64,000 bases of DNA from CAYYNP01 sp964472545 (GCA_964472545.1 CAYYNP010000001.1:1-64000); one strand, 5' to 3'; numbered from the stretch's first letter, positions 51,173-61,397 are shown. Notes: generated by a model not told the origin, from the sequence alone. A program made the numbers and translations.

Positions 51173-54100
51173 ATGGGAAGGTTCTCTGAGGCGCTGAGGC
51201 GTCTCGGGACGCTGGCAGCTTGGGGTGGCGGTGGCGGTGGCCGCCGCCACAGGGCCAGCGGTTTGCGCCGCCGGTGTCCTCTCGAACCGCTCGAGCCCCG
51301 AATCCTGCTCAGCGCCGGCAGCCTCGCGGAAGACGGGCTGCTGCCGAGGCCGGCCTTAATCGACCCGGTCTGGCTGGGAGAGGGTCGTGCGGGGCTCTGG
51401 GCCGACTTCCGAACGGATCTTACCTTCGTCGGCCCCCGTCTGCCCGAGCCGCAGATTTCCGCAGCCGCCATCGACGAGTCGTTCCAGCTCGAACGGACCG
51501 ACACCGGCGTGATCGGCCGCCTGCTGCCGGCGGGAGTCCTGATCGAGACGCTTGCAAGAGAAGACACCGAATTCGCGCGGCTGGCAGTCGCCGACTGGGG
51601 ACACGCCGACGCGATCGGCCGGCCCGAATTGCCGGTGTTTCGCACGTCGGTGATCGTTCCCGCCGGTGCCTCCGTGGCGGCAGCCTACACGGTCGATGAA
51701 TTCGTCACGCTCGGCGCCGGCCACGTCGTCTACCCGGCCCAGGCGCCGATCGCCGAGTCGTCCGTGCCGGGGCATCTCGATGTGCCGGCGGCGCTGAGCT
51801 TCGACGAAGACTACTACCTCGGCGGCACTTTGGACTCGACGCCGATTCTCTCGGTCAGCGAGCCGGCGATCGTCCGCGGAACGCAGGTCGTGACGGTCGA
51901 AGTCAGCCCGTTTCGGTACGACCCGCCCAGCGGCCTGTTGACGGTTGCCACCGACGTCACTTTTTCGCTGGAGTTTGTCGAGAGCCCGCCGGCAGCCGAA
52001 AGTGCTGCGACGTCGGCGCAGCCGGCCGAGAGTCTCTCGGAGTCGGCGGCCGCCGCCGCAGAGGCCGACTACCTGATCATCACGGCCGACCGCTTCTACG
52101 ACGAAGTCCTGCCGCTGGCCGAGTGGAAGTATCGCAAGGGCTTCCGTACGCACGTGGCCCGCGTGAGCGAGGTCGGCAATACGACCGACAAGGTAGCCGA
52201 CTTCATCCGCGACGCGTATCACACGGGCGTGCCGACCTCGTACGTGTTGTTGGTCGGCGATTTCGACGACGTGCCGTCGAACTATCCGGGCTACTACGTT
52301 TCCGACCATCTCTACACCACGGTCGACGGCGAAGACAATTTCTCCGACCTGACCCTGGGCCGCCTGCCGGTGAGCACCGAGGCAGAGGCGGCCACGGCGA
52401 TCGAGAAGATCCTCCGCTACGACCGCACGCCCGACATGGGCGACTGGTACGACGACGTGCTGATCGCCGGCTACTTCGAGGACCACGAGCCGAACGGAGC
52501 CGACGGCGTCGCCGACCGTTGGTTCATGGAAACGTCGATGCACGTACACGACTACGTGCGCGACGTGCGGGGGATGACCACGCACACGGCGCTGGCCGCC
52601 CAGACCGACGGCGGGCCGCCGTACTACTATCGCAACGCGGCCTACGCCCATCGCATCTCCGTCTCCGGGTCGCCGCCTTACGAAGTGCCGCAAGAGGTCG
52701 TCGATCTGTGGACGAGCGACCAGCAGGCCACGGCGAACATCTCGGCGGCGGTCAACGCGGGGGTGAGTTTCATTCAACACCGCAACCACGGCGGCGCCAC
52801 CGGCTGGGGCCATCCGTCGTTTCACAACCCGGAGGTCCGCGCGCTGGCCAATGGCGTGAAAACGCCCGTCGTCTTCAGCACCAACTGTTCCACCGGGGCG
52901 TTCGATTTCGGCTACGACGACAGCTTCGCCGAGGCCTGGCTGAAGCACGAGAACGGCGGCGCGGTGGGCGTCTTGGGGGCCACCCGGACCAGCTACTCCG
53001 GCTACAACGACCTGTTGACCCACGGCATCTACACCGCCTTCTGGCCCGACTACGACCCCACGCACACCGGCAACCCCTACCCCCACAGCCTGCGCCCGGC
53101 CGAGGCGATGAACTTCGGCAAGTACTACATGTATCTCTACAAGGGGGCCGGCACCACGACCGAGATCGAGCTGAACGAGTTCCATTGGTTTGGCGATCCG
53201 GAAATGATGCTCCGCACGCAAACGCCGGCCGTGCTCGACGTCTCCCATCCGGCCGTCTTCTCGATGGCCACTGCGGCCGACGTAACGGTCGAGGTCACGA
53301 CGGAAGGGGCGCCGGTCGCGGGCGCTTTGGTGGCCGTCTCGGGCGACGGGACCGACGACTACTGGGTCGGCACCACCGACGCGGCCGGCCGGGTGACGTT
53401 CGACGGTATGATCGCCGGCCGGTTGGGCGACTGCGACGTGGTGGTCACCGCGGCCGACGCGCTGCCTTCGGAGACCACGATCCGCGGCACTGCCACCGGG
53501 CCGTTCGCCGAACTGGCCGCGCCCTCGCCGGACGAAGCGACCAACGTCGATCTCGGCTACGTCGACGTCCGCTGGCTCGACTTCAGCGGTACGGGTGTCG
53601 ACGCAGCGACGCTCGACGCAACCGACCTCAGCATCGCCGGCGTGACCGTCGACGCACCGGTACATCAAGGCGGCGACGTCTGGCGATATTCTTACACGGG
53701 CAACCTTCCGCCGGGAACCGTCGACGTAGCCGTGGCAGCCGGCGGCGTGATCGACAACCTCGGCGATGGAAACATCGCCCGGCAATTGAGCTTCGTCTAC
53801 GACGTGACGGGGCCGGTCGGCAGCCTGCAAGCCCCGGCCCCCTCCGGCGAGATCTACGAAGACCCCGGCTACATCGACGTGACGTTCGTCGACCTCGGCG
53901 GCGCCGGCTTGGATCCGTCGACGCTGGACGCCGGCGACGTGCAGATCTCCGAGGTGACCGTCGACGGCGGACCGCAAGAGTTGCCCGACGGCGCGTGGCG
54001 ATACCGCTATACTGGGCAATTGCCGGTCGGGGCGGTCGACGTGGAGTTCGTCGCAGGCGAAACAGCGGACTTCGCGGGCAACACTAACGCGGGACACCGC

Positions 54101-57100
54101 GAGCAGTTCACCTACTCGCCGCTGGCGATCACCACGCCGGCGACGCTGCCGGCGGCCGCGCTCGCAGAGCCGTACGACGCCGCGATCGAGGCAGCCGGCG
54201 GAGTGGCGCCCTACGAGTGGTCGTTGCCGATGCCGCTGGTCATCACCGAGGTGGGGCTCGACAGCACCGACTTCATCGAGATTCAGAACACCTCGACCCA
54301 AACGGTCGACACGTCGGGCTGGGTAGTGGCCGTCAGCGACGACTACACCGATCCGGGCAAGGCCAACGCGACCGTCTGGGAACTGCCCGACTCGATCGCC
54401 CCCGGCGAGATCCTCTACCGGACGGACAACGCCACGGACGAGAACTACTTCGGCGCCAACATCCTCTTCAACGCCAACAACCGCGGCTGGGCGATGATCG
54501 TGGACGATTTGGGCGCGGTTGTCGATTTCGTCCCCTGGCGGTGGCCCGCCTCGGCCGTCGCCGAGATGAGCGCCACGATCGGCGGGCACACGATCACCAT
54601 CGGCGACGAATTCCTCGGCGAAAGCGTGGCGACCACGGGCGCCGGGACGCTGCAACGCAAAGGAAACGAGGACCACAATACGGCCGTCGATTTCGCCCGC
54701 GTGCCGTTGCCCAGCCGAGGCTTGCAGAATCTCAACTTGACCGTGCCGTTTGTCGGCGGCGACCTGCTGCCGGCGGGGCTGACGCTCGACGCCGCAACGG
54801 GCACGATCAGCGGCGCCCCGACCGAGCCGGGCCGTTTCGACTTCGCGCTGCGAGTCACCGACGCCGGTGCCGCACTGGCCGGCGGTGCGGTGCATACGAC
54901 GACCAAGGAGTTCTCTCTGCTGGTCGAGCCTCCACCGCCTACATTGCTGCTGGTGGTGCCGCAAATCACCGTCGAGGGCGACGGCCCGCATCCGGCAAGC
55001 GTGTCGATTCCCGATCCGGCCGCCGCCGACCTTACGGTCGACCTGTTCTCGGCAGACGCGACCGAAGTAATCGTACCGGCGTCGGTTACTATTGCGGCCG
55101 GCCAGACGCAAGCCGGATTCAATGTGACGATCGCCGACGATGAGGAACTGGACTGGTTCCAGCAGGTCGCGATCGGCGCCTCGGCGGCAGGCTACGTGGA
55201 CGCCTCGGAGACGATCATCGTGGCCGACGGCGAGACGGCCGTGCTGTCGGTCGAGTTGCCCGTGTCGGCCACCGAGAGCGACGGCTTGTTGGTCGCCGCG
55301 GGCACGGTCACGGCCAGTCGGCCGCCGACCGTCGACGTTCGCGTGGAACTCTCGTCGGACGATCCGTCCGAAGCGACGGTGCCGGCCACGGCGACGATTC
55401 TCGCCGGAGAGACCACGGCCGTGTTCGACCTGACCATTTTCGACGACGACCAGCCCGACGGGCCGCAGGACGTCGCGATTTCGGCACGCGTGGAGAATTG
55501 GCCGGCCGACAACTGGACGCCCGGTTCCGCTACGTTCACGGTGGCAGACGACGACGTCGCCATCCCGCCGCTGTCGGTCGATCTTCCAGCCGGCGCCACC
55601 GAGGGCGACGCGGACGTGTTGGCCACCGTGAGCATTCCGGCCGCGTTGGCGGAAGATCTGGTGGTTGGGTTGCTGGCCGACGACGCGACCGAATTGACGG
55701 TGCCGGCGGACGTCACGATTCTCGCCGGAGAAACCGCCGCCACGTTCCCGCTTTCGATCGTCGACGACCAGCGGTTGGACGGGGTGCGTCAGGTCACGAT
55801 CACCGCGTCGGCCGTCGGATTTTCCGACACCGCCGGGACGATCGCAATCAAGGATAACGAGACGGCCGTGCTTTCGGTCGACCTGCCCGCCACGGCCACC
55901 GAAGGCGACGGTCTGCTCGTCGGCCGGGGAACCGTCAGCATCGACCGCCCGCCGGACACCGACGTGGTCGTGACCTTGCAGTCCGACGACCCGACCGAAT
56001 TGGCCGTATCCGCTACCACGACGATCCCGGCCGGCGAGTCTTCCGCCGCCTTCGACCTGACGGTCGTCGACGACGGCGAGATCGACGGCGTGCGGTCCGT
56101 CGCCGTGACCGCGGGCGTCGAGAATTGGACCGCCGGCTCGGACACGATCGACGTGTTCGACAACGAAACGCTCGGTCTGACCGTGACGTTGCCCGAAGAC
56201 GTGTGGGAAGGTGACGCCCTGCTGGCCGTTGCCGGTGCGGTGAGCATCTCCGGCGTGTTGCCTGCGGACTTGGACGTCTCGCTGGTCTCCGACGATCAAA
56301 GCGAAGTGTTGGTGCCGGAAATCGTGACCATTCTGGCCGGCGAGACCTCGGCCGCCTTCGATCTGACGATCGTCGACGACGCCGACTACGACGGGGCCCA
56401 AGCCGCCATGGTGACCGCCGACGCGGACGGCTTCCACACGGGCGACCAGCTTCTGACGGTTCGCGACGACGAGGTACACCATTTCACGTTCGCCCCGGTG
56501 CCGTCGCCGCAAAACGCCCACCGACCGTTTGCGGTCACCGTCGGCGCCCGAGACGTCAACGACGAGCCGGTGTTGGTGGCGTCCGGCGTAGTGACTCTAG
56601 CTGCCCTGGCCGCAGCGGACCCGGCCACGCCGATTCCGATCGCGCCTGCGGAAACCGTAACACTCACCGGCGGCGTTTGGTCGGGCCAGTTGAGCGTCGA
56701 CGCCGTGGCCGACTTGGTCGTGCTCACCGCCGACGACGGCCTCGAGCACACCGGCACCAGCAACCTCTTCGACGTGACCCCCGGGCCGATCGATCACTTC
56801 GAGTTCGACACGATTCCCTCGCCGCAGTACGTCGGCGTGCCGGTCGGCGTGGCGCTGACCGCGCGGGATGCCCACGGCTACGTGGCCACGAGCTTTGGCG
56901 GCACCGTGAATCTCAGCGGCCACGGCCTCAGGGCGGCGGGCTCGACCGTCTTGATTAGCGAGTGTGGCCTGGGGGGACCCGATTTCGTCGAGATTCAGAA
57001 CGTCTCCGACGCGCCGGTCGATACGTCCGGCTGGCGCGTGGCCGTCAGCAACGACTATACCGACCCCAGCACCGCCAATCCACAGACCTGGGCCCTGCCC

Positions 57101-60100
57101 GCCACGATTGCCCCGGGGGAAGTCCTCTTCCGGACCGACGACACGGGCAATAACTACTTCGGCGGCAACATCTACTACAGCGTCGGCAACCCCGGCTGGG
57201 CGATGATCCTCGACGCCGCCGACGCGGTGGTCGATTTCGTCGGCTGGGGATGGAGCGCCGCCCAATGGGCCGCCATGGAGATCAACGTCGACGGCGTTGA
57301 GGTGACCATCGACGACGAGTTTCTCGGCGGCGGCCTCGCTCATACCGGGGGCGGGTCCATTCAGCGTCAAGGCACCGAAGACCGCAACACGGCCGACGAC
57401 TTCGCGTGGACGCTTCCGTTGACAATGGGGACCCAGAACGTCGATCTGACCGTCCCCTTCTCCAACAGCCCGGATGCGATCGAAATCGCCCCCACGGCCA
57501 CGGGGGCCTTTGTCGAGGGGCGTTGGACGGGAACCGTCCGCGTGTTGCAGCCGAGCACCGGCGTGCAACTGTTGGCCGACGACGGCGACCAACATACGGC
57601 CGAGAGCAACGCCTTTAGCGTCGAGCCGCCTCCGCCGCTGTTGATCGGCGTGCCCGAGCAGGCCACCGAAGGCGACGGCACGTTGCTCGGCAGCGTGAGT
57701 ATTCCCAGCGCCGCCGACGCGGACGTGATCGTCGCGCTTCACTCGCACGACGCCGACGAGGCCACCGTACCGCCCTCGGTCACCATCCCGGCCGGCGAGA
57801 CGACCGTAGCGTTCGAGTTGACGATCGTCGACGACCCCCACTTGGACCGGACCCGACACGTCGCCGTCTCCGCCACGGCCGACGGGTACGGCGAGGCCGA
57901 AGATACAATCGCCGTTTACGACAACGAAACGGCCACGCTCTCCGTCGATCTGCCCGAGCAGGCCGCCGAAGGCGACGGTACGTTGGCCGGTTGGGCCACG
58001 CTCTCGCTCGACGCCACGCCGACGGTCGACGTCGTGGTGGAATTGCTCTCCAGCGACCTCACCGAGGCCACCGTGCCTTCGTCGGTTCTGATCGCCGCGG
58101 GACAAACCGCCGTGCCGCTGGACGTATCGATCGTCGACGACGACCTGATCGACGGGACGCAACCGGTTGCCGTCACTGCCAATGTGCCGGGCTGGACCGA
58201 CGGCTTGGGCACCTTCGACGTGACGGACAACGAGGATCTCGACCTGCACCTCACGCTGCCCTCGATCGCTTGGGAGGGAAGCGGCGTCGGCGGGGCGGCC
58301 GGCGAGGTCGCAATTTCCGGGATGCTGCTGACCGATCTGGTGGTTTCGCTGGCCGCCGACGACACGACCGAGTTGCTGACCCCCGCCAGCGTGACGATCC
58401 TCGCCGGCAATACGTCGGCCGCCTTCGATCTGACGGTGCTCGACGATGCGGACTACGACGGGCCGCAGACGGCCGTGGTGACCGCGTCGGCCGCCGGCTT
58501 TGCAGACGGCGCCGGCTCGATCGACGTCCGCGACGACGACGTCCACCACTTCGCCTTCGAGCCCGTTCCCTCGCCGCAGACGGCCGGGCAGCCGTTTGCC
58601 GTGACGATTCGCGCCGAGGACGTGACCGGGGCGACGATCCTCGTCTACGGCGAGTCGGTGAACCTCAGCGGTGCGGGGGTCGCCGGCAGCGTGGACGTCG
58701 TGCCGGCGGTGACCGGGCCGCTGGTCGAAGGAATCTGGACCGGGCAAGTCACCGTTGAGATGTCCGATACCGACGTGGTCCTCACGGCCGACGACGGGCT
58801 CGGGCATTCGGGCCACAGCAACGCCTTCGACGTGGTGCCGGTGTGGGGCGAAATCCGTGGCACGAAGTTCAACGACCGCAACGGCGACGGCGTCTGGGAT
58901 CCCGACGAAACCGGACTGCCCGGCTGGACGATCTACATCGACCTCGACGCTGACGGCCAGTTCAACGACGGCGAACCGTTCGACGTGACCGACGCCGACG
59001 GCCGCTATGCCCTGACGGGTCTGGACACAGGCACGTATCTGGTGGGCGAAGTGCCGCGCAACGGCTGGACGCAGACCTTCCCCGGCGACGAGACCGCCTC
59101 CGACGCCGCGCCTTCGCCGGGCAGCGAATCTTCGGGCGGCGAACCTTCGGGCGGCGAACCCACCGGCAGCGAACCTTCCGGTGGCGGCCCGCTCGCGTCG
59201 TCCGTGCAGAGCGACACGACGCATTCGGCTGCGCCGGCCTATTTGCCGTCGCAGTTCGTCGACGGCGAAGAAACTGAAGAGCCGCTGCCGGAGATCAGCG
59301 ACTCCGGATCGGTGATCAACGTCACGGAATTCCTGGCCGATCCGCGGTTCGCCGGCATCGACGGCAGCACGGTCTCGGTGGCCATTTTGGATACGGGCAT
59401 CACCGCCGAGCACGAGTTCTTCGGTCCCGACGAGGACGGCGACGGCGTGGCCGATCGGATCATCTTCCAGTGGGACTTCGGCGAGAACGACGACGACGCC
59501 GACGACCGCCACGGTCACGGATCGAACGTGGCCAGCATCATCGGCTCGCAGGACGACACCTACACCGGCATGGCCCCGGGCGTGAATCTGGTCGTGTTGA
59601 AGGTCTTCACCGACTCGGGCTCCGGCACGTTCGGCGATATCGAAGACGCCCTACAGTGGCTCGTCGCCCATGCCGACGAATACAACATCGTCAGCGTGAA
59701 CATGTCGATCAGCGACGATGAGAACCACAACCGGCCGAAAACGCTCTATGGGCTGGGCAACGAGATCGCCACGTTGGCCTCGATGGAGATTCCGGTGCTG
59801 GCGGCCTCGGGCAACGACTTCTACCGGCAGGACAGCGTTCAGGGGATGTCGTATCCGGCGGCCGATCCGAACAGCATCGCCATCGGCGCGGTCTTCGACG
59901 GCAACGTGGGCCGGCGCAGCTACGGCGGCGGCGCGGTCGCCTACACAACGGCCGCCGACCGCATCGCGCCTTTCACTCAGCGCCACGAAACGATGCTCGC
60001 GGCCTTCGCGCCCGGTGCCCCGATTACCGGCGCCGGAACGACTGCCACGAGCACCCGAACGCTGCAAGGTACCAGCCAGGCCTCGCCGCACGTGGCCGCC

Positions 60101-61294
60101 ATGGCCGCCTTGGCCCAGGAGTTGGCCCAACGCGAATTGGGTCGGCACCTCACGCTGGAAGAGTTCACCACGCTGTTGACCGACACGGCCGCCACGATCA
60201 ACGACGGCGACGACGAAGACGACAACGTGACCAACACGGGGCTGGACTTCAAGCGGGTCGATATGCTGGCCCTCGGCGAAGCGATCTTGGCCATGGCCCG
60301 GCCCGCCGGGACCCACGTGGTCGAATTCACCACGATCGGGATCATCGACGACGTCAACTTCGGCAATCACACGTCGACCGAGATCGCGGGGCGCTACGCG
60401 TTCTACAACAACTCGTCGTTCGACGGCGCCGACCCGGCCCCCAACGCGGCCGACGACGGCGCCATCGAGCTGGACAAGCAGGCCCTGTTGCCCGGCCAGA
60501 GCGCCACCTTCGCCAACTACACCAGCTACTCCCGCGGAATCAACGGGATCATGATCGACGTCGTCGACCCGGCGCGTGGGCCGACCGCGTCGGACTTCCG
60601 CTTCCGTGTGGGCAACGACAACAACCCGGGGAGTTGGGCGGAATTGACGGTGCCGGCCAGCGTGACGGTCCGCGACGGCGCCGGCGTGGACGACTCGGAT
60701 CGCGTTTCGATCGTCTTCGAGGATCGTGCGGTTATCGGCCAGTGGATGGAGATTACCGTGTTATCAGAAGGTCTTTCGTTGGCCTCCGACGACGTCTTCT
60801 ACTTCGGCAACGCGGTGGCCGAAGCCGGCAACTCCGCCTCCGACGCCCGGATTACGACGACCGACCTGTTGCTGGCACGGAACAACCCCCGTACTTTCCT
60901 CAACCCGGCCGGCGTCACGTACAACTTCGATTACGACCGCGACCAACGCGTCGACGCGAGGGACGTCTTGTTGGCGAGGAACAACAACACGAGTTTCCTC
61001 TCGGCCTTGCGGTTGATCGACCTATCGGAAGCCGAGAGCGGCGATCCGGGCGAGTCGCCGATCGATGCGAGTCTCTCCGCCAACGCCAACGACGCCAACA
61101 CTCGTTGGGCAAGTCCCAGCCGGGTCGACTTCGCCTCGCCGGCCCACGCCCCGACCGCTACGGCCGATCGGACATGGCTCGAAGCGCTGCGTGTCGCCGA
61201 TCTGGGCGGCCCAGCGCAGCGCCGAGCTCGTCTTGCGCCGGCCCCGGTCGATGCCGCGATGCTTGCCATGTGGCGACCCCGGTCTCCCTCCTAA
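51173..61294 (+). CDS. Giant surface protein with C25 (gingipain-like) and S8 (subtilisin-like) protease domains
   Basis: 3373 residues from the ATG at 51173 (GGGAG upstream; the earlier ATG at 51059 reads through a tandem repeat). LEPR-XLL segment at 36-49. Propeptide-like region ~90-300, then the C25 domain ~300-715 with His539 (QHRNHGG) and Cys572 (STNCSTG). Next come Ig-like segments, a He_PIG domain split by module C (1022-1193), eight Calx-beta-like ~95-residue repeats (pattern ATEGDG...VTI.AGET...DLTIVDD), Ig-like domains, one of them split by module D (1926-2096), then an SdrD_B-like domain (~2560) split by a full S8 protease (Asp2740, His2782, Ser2968). The C-terminus (~3070-3290) matches that of the CotH protein, ending in a dockerin-like pair. 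Likely secreted and surface-bound. Two different catalytic types in one chain is rare. Confidence 0.9.
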   Translation: MGRFSEALRRLGTLAAWGGGGGGRRHRASGLRRRCPLEPLEPRILLSAGSLAEDGLLPRPALIDPVWLGEGRAGLWADFRTDLTFVGPRLPEPQISAAAIDESFQLERTDTGVIGRLLPAGVLIETLAREDTEFARLAVADWGHADAIGRPELPVFRTSVIVPAGASVAAAYTVDEFVTLGAGHVVYPAQAPIAESSVPGHLDVPAALSFDEDYYLGGTLDSTPILSVSEPAIVRGTQVVTVEVSPFRYDPPSGLLTVATDVTFSLEFVESPPAAESAATSAQPAESLSESAAAAAEADYLIITADRFYDEVLPLAEWKYRKGFRTHVARVSEVGNTTDKVADFIRDAYHTGVPTSYVLLVGDFDDVPSNYPGYYVSDHLYTTVDGEDNFSDLTLGRLPVSTEAEAATAIEKILRYDRTPDMGDWYDDVLIAGYFEDHEPNGADGVADRWFMETSMHVHDYVRDVRGMTTHTALAAQTDGGPPYYYRNAAYAHRISVSGSPPYEVPQEVVDLWTSDQQATANISAAVNAGVSFIQHRNHGGATGWGHPSFHNPEVRALANGVKTPVVFSTNCSTGAFDFGYDDSFAEAWLKHENGGAVGVLGATRTSYSGYNDLLTHGIYTAFWPDYDPTHTGNPYPHSLRPAEAMNFGKYYMYLYKGAGTTTEIELNEFHWFGDPEMMLRTQTPAVLDVSHPAVFSMATAADVTVEVTTEGAPVAGALVAVSGDGTDDYWVGTTDAAGRVTFDGMIAGRLGDCDVVVTAADALPSETTIRGTATGPFAELAAPSPDEATNVDLGYVDVRWLDFSGTGVDAATLDATDLSIAGVTVDAPVHQGGDVWRYSYTGNLPPGTVDVAVAAGGVIDNLGDGNIARQLSFVYDVTGPVGSLQAPAPSGEIYEDPGYIDVTFVDLGGAGLDPSTLDAGDVQISEVTVDGGPQELPDGAWRYRYTGQLPVGAVDVEFVAGETADFAGNTNAGHREQFTYSPLAITTPATLPAAALAEPYDAAIEAAGGVAPYEWSLPMPLVITEVGLDSTDFIEIQNTSTQTVDTSGWVVAVSDDYTDPGKANATVWELPDSIAPGEILYRTDNATDENYFGANILFNANNRGWAMIVDDLGAVVDFVPWRWPASAVAEMSATIGGHTITIGDEFLGESVATTGAGTLQRKGNEDHNTAVDFARVPLPSRGLQNLNLTVPFVGGDLLPAGLTLDAATGTISGAPTEPGRFDFALRVTDAGAALAGGAVHTTTKEFSLLVEPPPPTLLLVVPQITVEGDGPHPASVSIPDPAAADLTVDLFSADATEVIVPASVTIAAGQTQAGFNVTIADDEELDWFQQVAIGASAAGYVDASETIIVADGETAVLSVELPVSATESDGLLVAAGTVTASRPPTVDVRVELSSDDPSEATVPATATILAGETTAVFDLTIFDDDQPDGPQDVAISARVENWPADNWTPGSATFTVADDDVAIPPLSVDLPAGATEGDADVLATVSIPAALAEDLVVGLLADDATELTVPADVTILAGETAATFPLSIVDDQRLDGVRQVTITASAVGFSDTAGTIAIKDNETAVLSVDLPATATEGDGLLVGRGTVSIDRPPDTDVVVTLQSDDPTELAVSATTTIPAGESSAAFDLTVVDDGEIDGVRSVAVTAGVENWTAGSDTIDVFDNETLGLTVTLPEDVWEGDALLAVAGAVSISGVLPADLDVSLVSDDQSEVLVPEIVTILAGETSAAFDLTIVDDADYDGAQAAMVTADADGFHTGDQLLTVRDDEVHHFTFAPVPSPQNAHRPFAVTVGARDVNDEPVLVASGVVTLAALAAADPATPIPIAPAETVTLTGGVWSGQLSVDAVADLVVLTADDGLEHTGTSNLFDVTPGPIDHFEFDTIPSPQYVGVPVGVALTARDAHGYVATSFGGTVNLSGHGLRAAGSTVLISECGLGGPDFVEIQNVSDAPVDTSGWRVAVSNDYTDPSTANPQTWALPATIAPGEVLFRTDDTGNNYFGGNIYYSVGNPGWAMILDAADAVVDFVGWGWSAAQWAAMEINVDGVEVTIDDEFLGGGLAHTGGGSIQRQGTEDRNTADDFAWTLPLTMGTQNVDLTVPFSNSPDAIEIAPTATGAFVEGRWTGTVRVLQPSTGVQLLADDGDQHTAESNAFSVEPPPPLLIGVPEQATEGDGTLLGSVSIPSAADADVIVALHSHDADEATVPPSVTIPAGETTVAFELTIVDDPHLDRTRHVAVSATADGYGEAEDTIAVYDNETATLSVDLPEQAAEGDGTLAGWATLSLDATPTVDVVVELLSSDLTEATVPSSVLIAAGQTAVPLDVSIVDDDLIDGTQPVAVTANVPGWTDGLGTFDVTDNEDLDLHLTLPSIAWEGSGVGGAAGEVAISGMLLTDLVVSLAADDTTELLTPASVTILAGNTSAAFDLTVLDDADYDGPQTAVVTASAAGFADGAGSIDVRDDDVHHFAFEPVPSPQTAGQPFAVTIRAEDVTGATILVYGESVNLSGAGVAGSVDVVPAVTGPLVEGIWTGQVTVEMSDTDVVLTADDGLGHSGHSNAFDVVPVWGEIRGTKFNDRNGDGVWDPDETGLPGWTIYIDLDADGQFNDGEPFDVTDADGRYALTGLDTGTYLVGEVPRNGWTQTFPGDETASDAAPSPGSESSGGEPSGGEPTGSEPSGGGPLASSVQSDTTHSAAPAYLPSQFVDGEETEEPLPEISDSGSVINVTEFLADPRFAGIDGSTVSVAILDTGITAEHEFFGPDEDGDGVADRIIFQWDFGENDDDADDRHGHGSNVASIIGSQDDTYTGMAPGVNLVVLKVFTDSGSGTFGDIEDALQWLVAHADEYNIVSVNMSISDDENHNRPKTLYGLGNEIATLASMEIPVLAASGNDFYRQDSVQGMSYPAADPNSIAIGAVFDGNVGRRSYGGGAVAYTTAADRIAPFTQRHETMLAAFAPGAPITGAGTTATSTRTLQGTSQASPHVAAMAALAQELAQRELGRHLTLEEFTTLLTDTAATINDGDDEDDNVTNTGLDFKRVDMLALGEAILAMARPAGTHVVEFTTIGIIDDVNFGNHTSTEIAGRYAFYNNSSFDGADPAPNAADDGAIELDKQALLPGQSATFANYTSYSRGINGIMIDVVDPARGPTASDFRFRVGNDNNPGSWAELTVPASVTVRDGAGVDDSDRVSIVFEDRAVIGQWMEITVLSEGLSLASDDVFYFGNAVAEAGNSASDARITTTDLLLARNNPRTFLNPAGVTYNFDYDRDQRVDARDVLLARNNNTSFLSALRLIDLSEAESGDPGESPIDASLSANANDANTRWASPSRVDFASPAHAPTATADRTWLEALRVADLGGPAQRRARLAPAPVDAAMLAMWRPRSPS
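54236..54751 (+). repeat. In-frame lamin-tail-like module, copy C (172 codons)
   Basis: Begins LVITEVGLDSTDFIEIQN and ends LNLTVPF. It splits a He_PIG domain: GGVAPYEWSL before it, VGGDLLPAGLTLDAATGTIS after it; joined, these read as an ordinary He_PIG sequence. Confidence 0.9.
56948..57460 (+). repeat. In-frame lamin-tail-like module, copy D (171 codons)
   Basis: Begins VLISECGLGGPDFVEIQN and ends NVDLTVPF. The host Ig-like domain is recognisable because an uninterrupted paralogue lies later in the same protein (ESVNLSGAGVAGSVDVVPAV, then VEGIWTGQV); here VNLSGHG and FVEGRWTG flank the module. Confidence 0.88.
59090..60308 (+). other. S8 protease domain inserted within an SdrD_B-like domain (approximate limits)
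   Basis: The SdrD_B half GEIRGTKFNDRNGDG...PRNGWTQTFPG ends near 59090; its missing last strand GTHVVEFTTIGIIDDVNFGN resumes near 60309. Between them are a Ser/Gly/Glu-rich linker and the complete S8 domain with LDTGI, HGSNVAS and GTSQASPHVA. Confidence 0.8.
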
Positions 61295-61397
61295 GGAAGA
61301 GTGTTGTCACGAGCGAGTCGCAACGGCTCGCCGCGAGCCCCATATGCTGGGTCTTACGTTATCCCAAAGTGGCGGTTGTATAGGCCTGTTCTGCTAC

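Noticed and set aside
51356..56521. 1721-codon open frame on the minus strand opposite the giant protease gene
   Set aside because: It is a shadow caused by high GC at third positions; the sequence is Arg/Gly/Asp/Val-rich without domains, while the plus strand encodes clear families.
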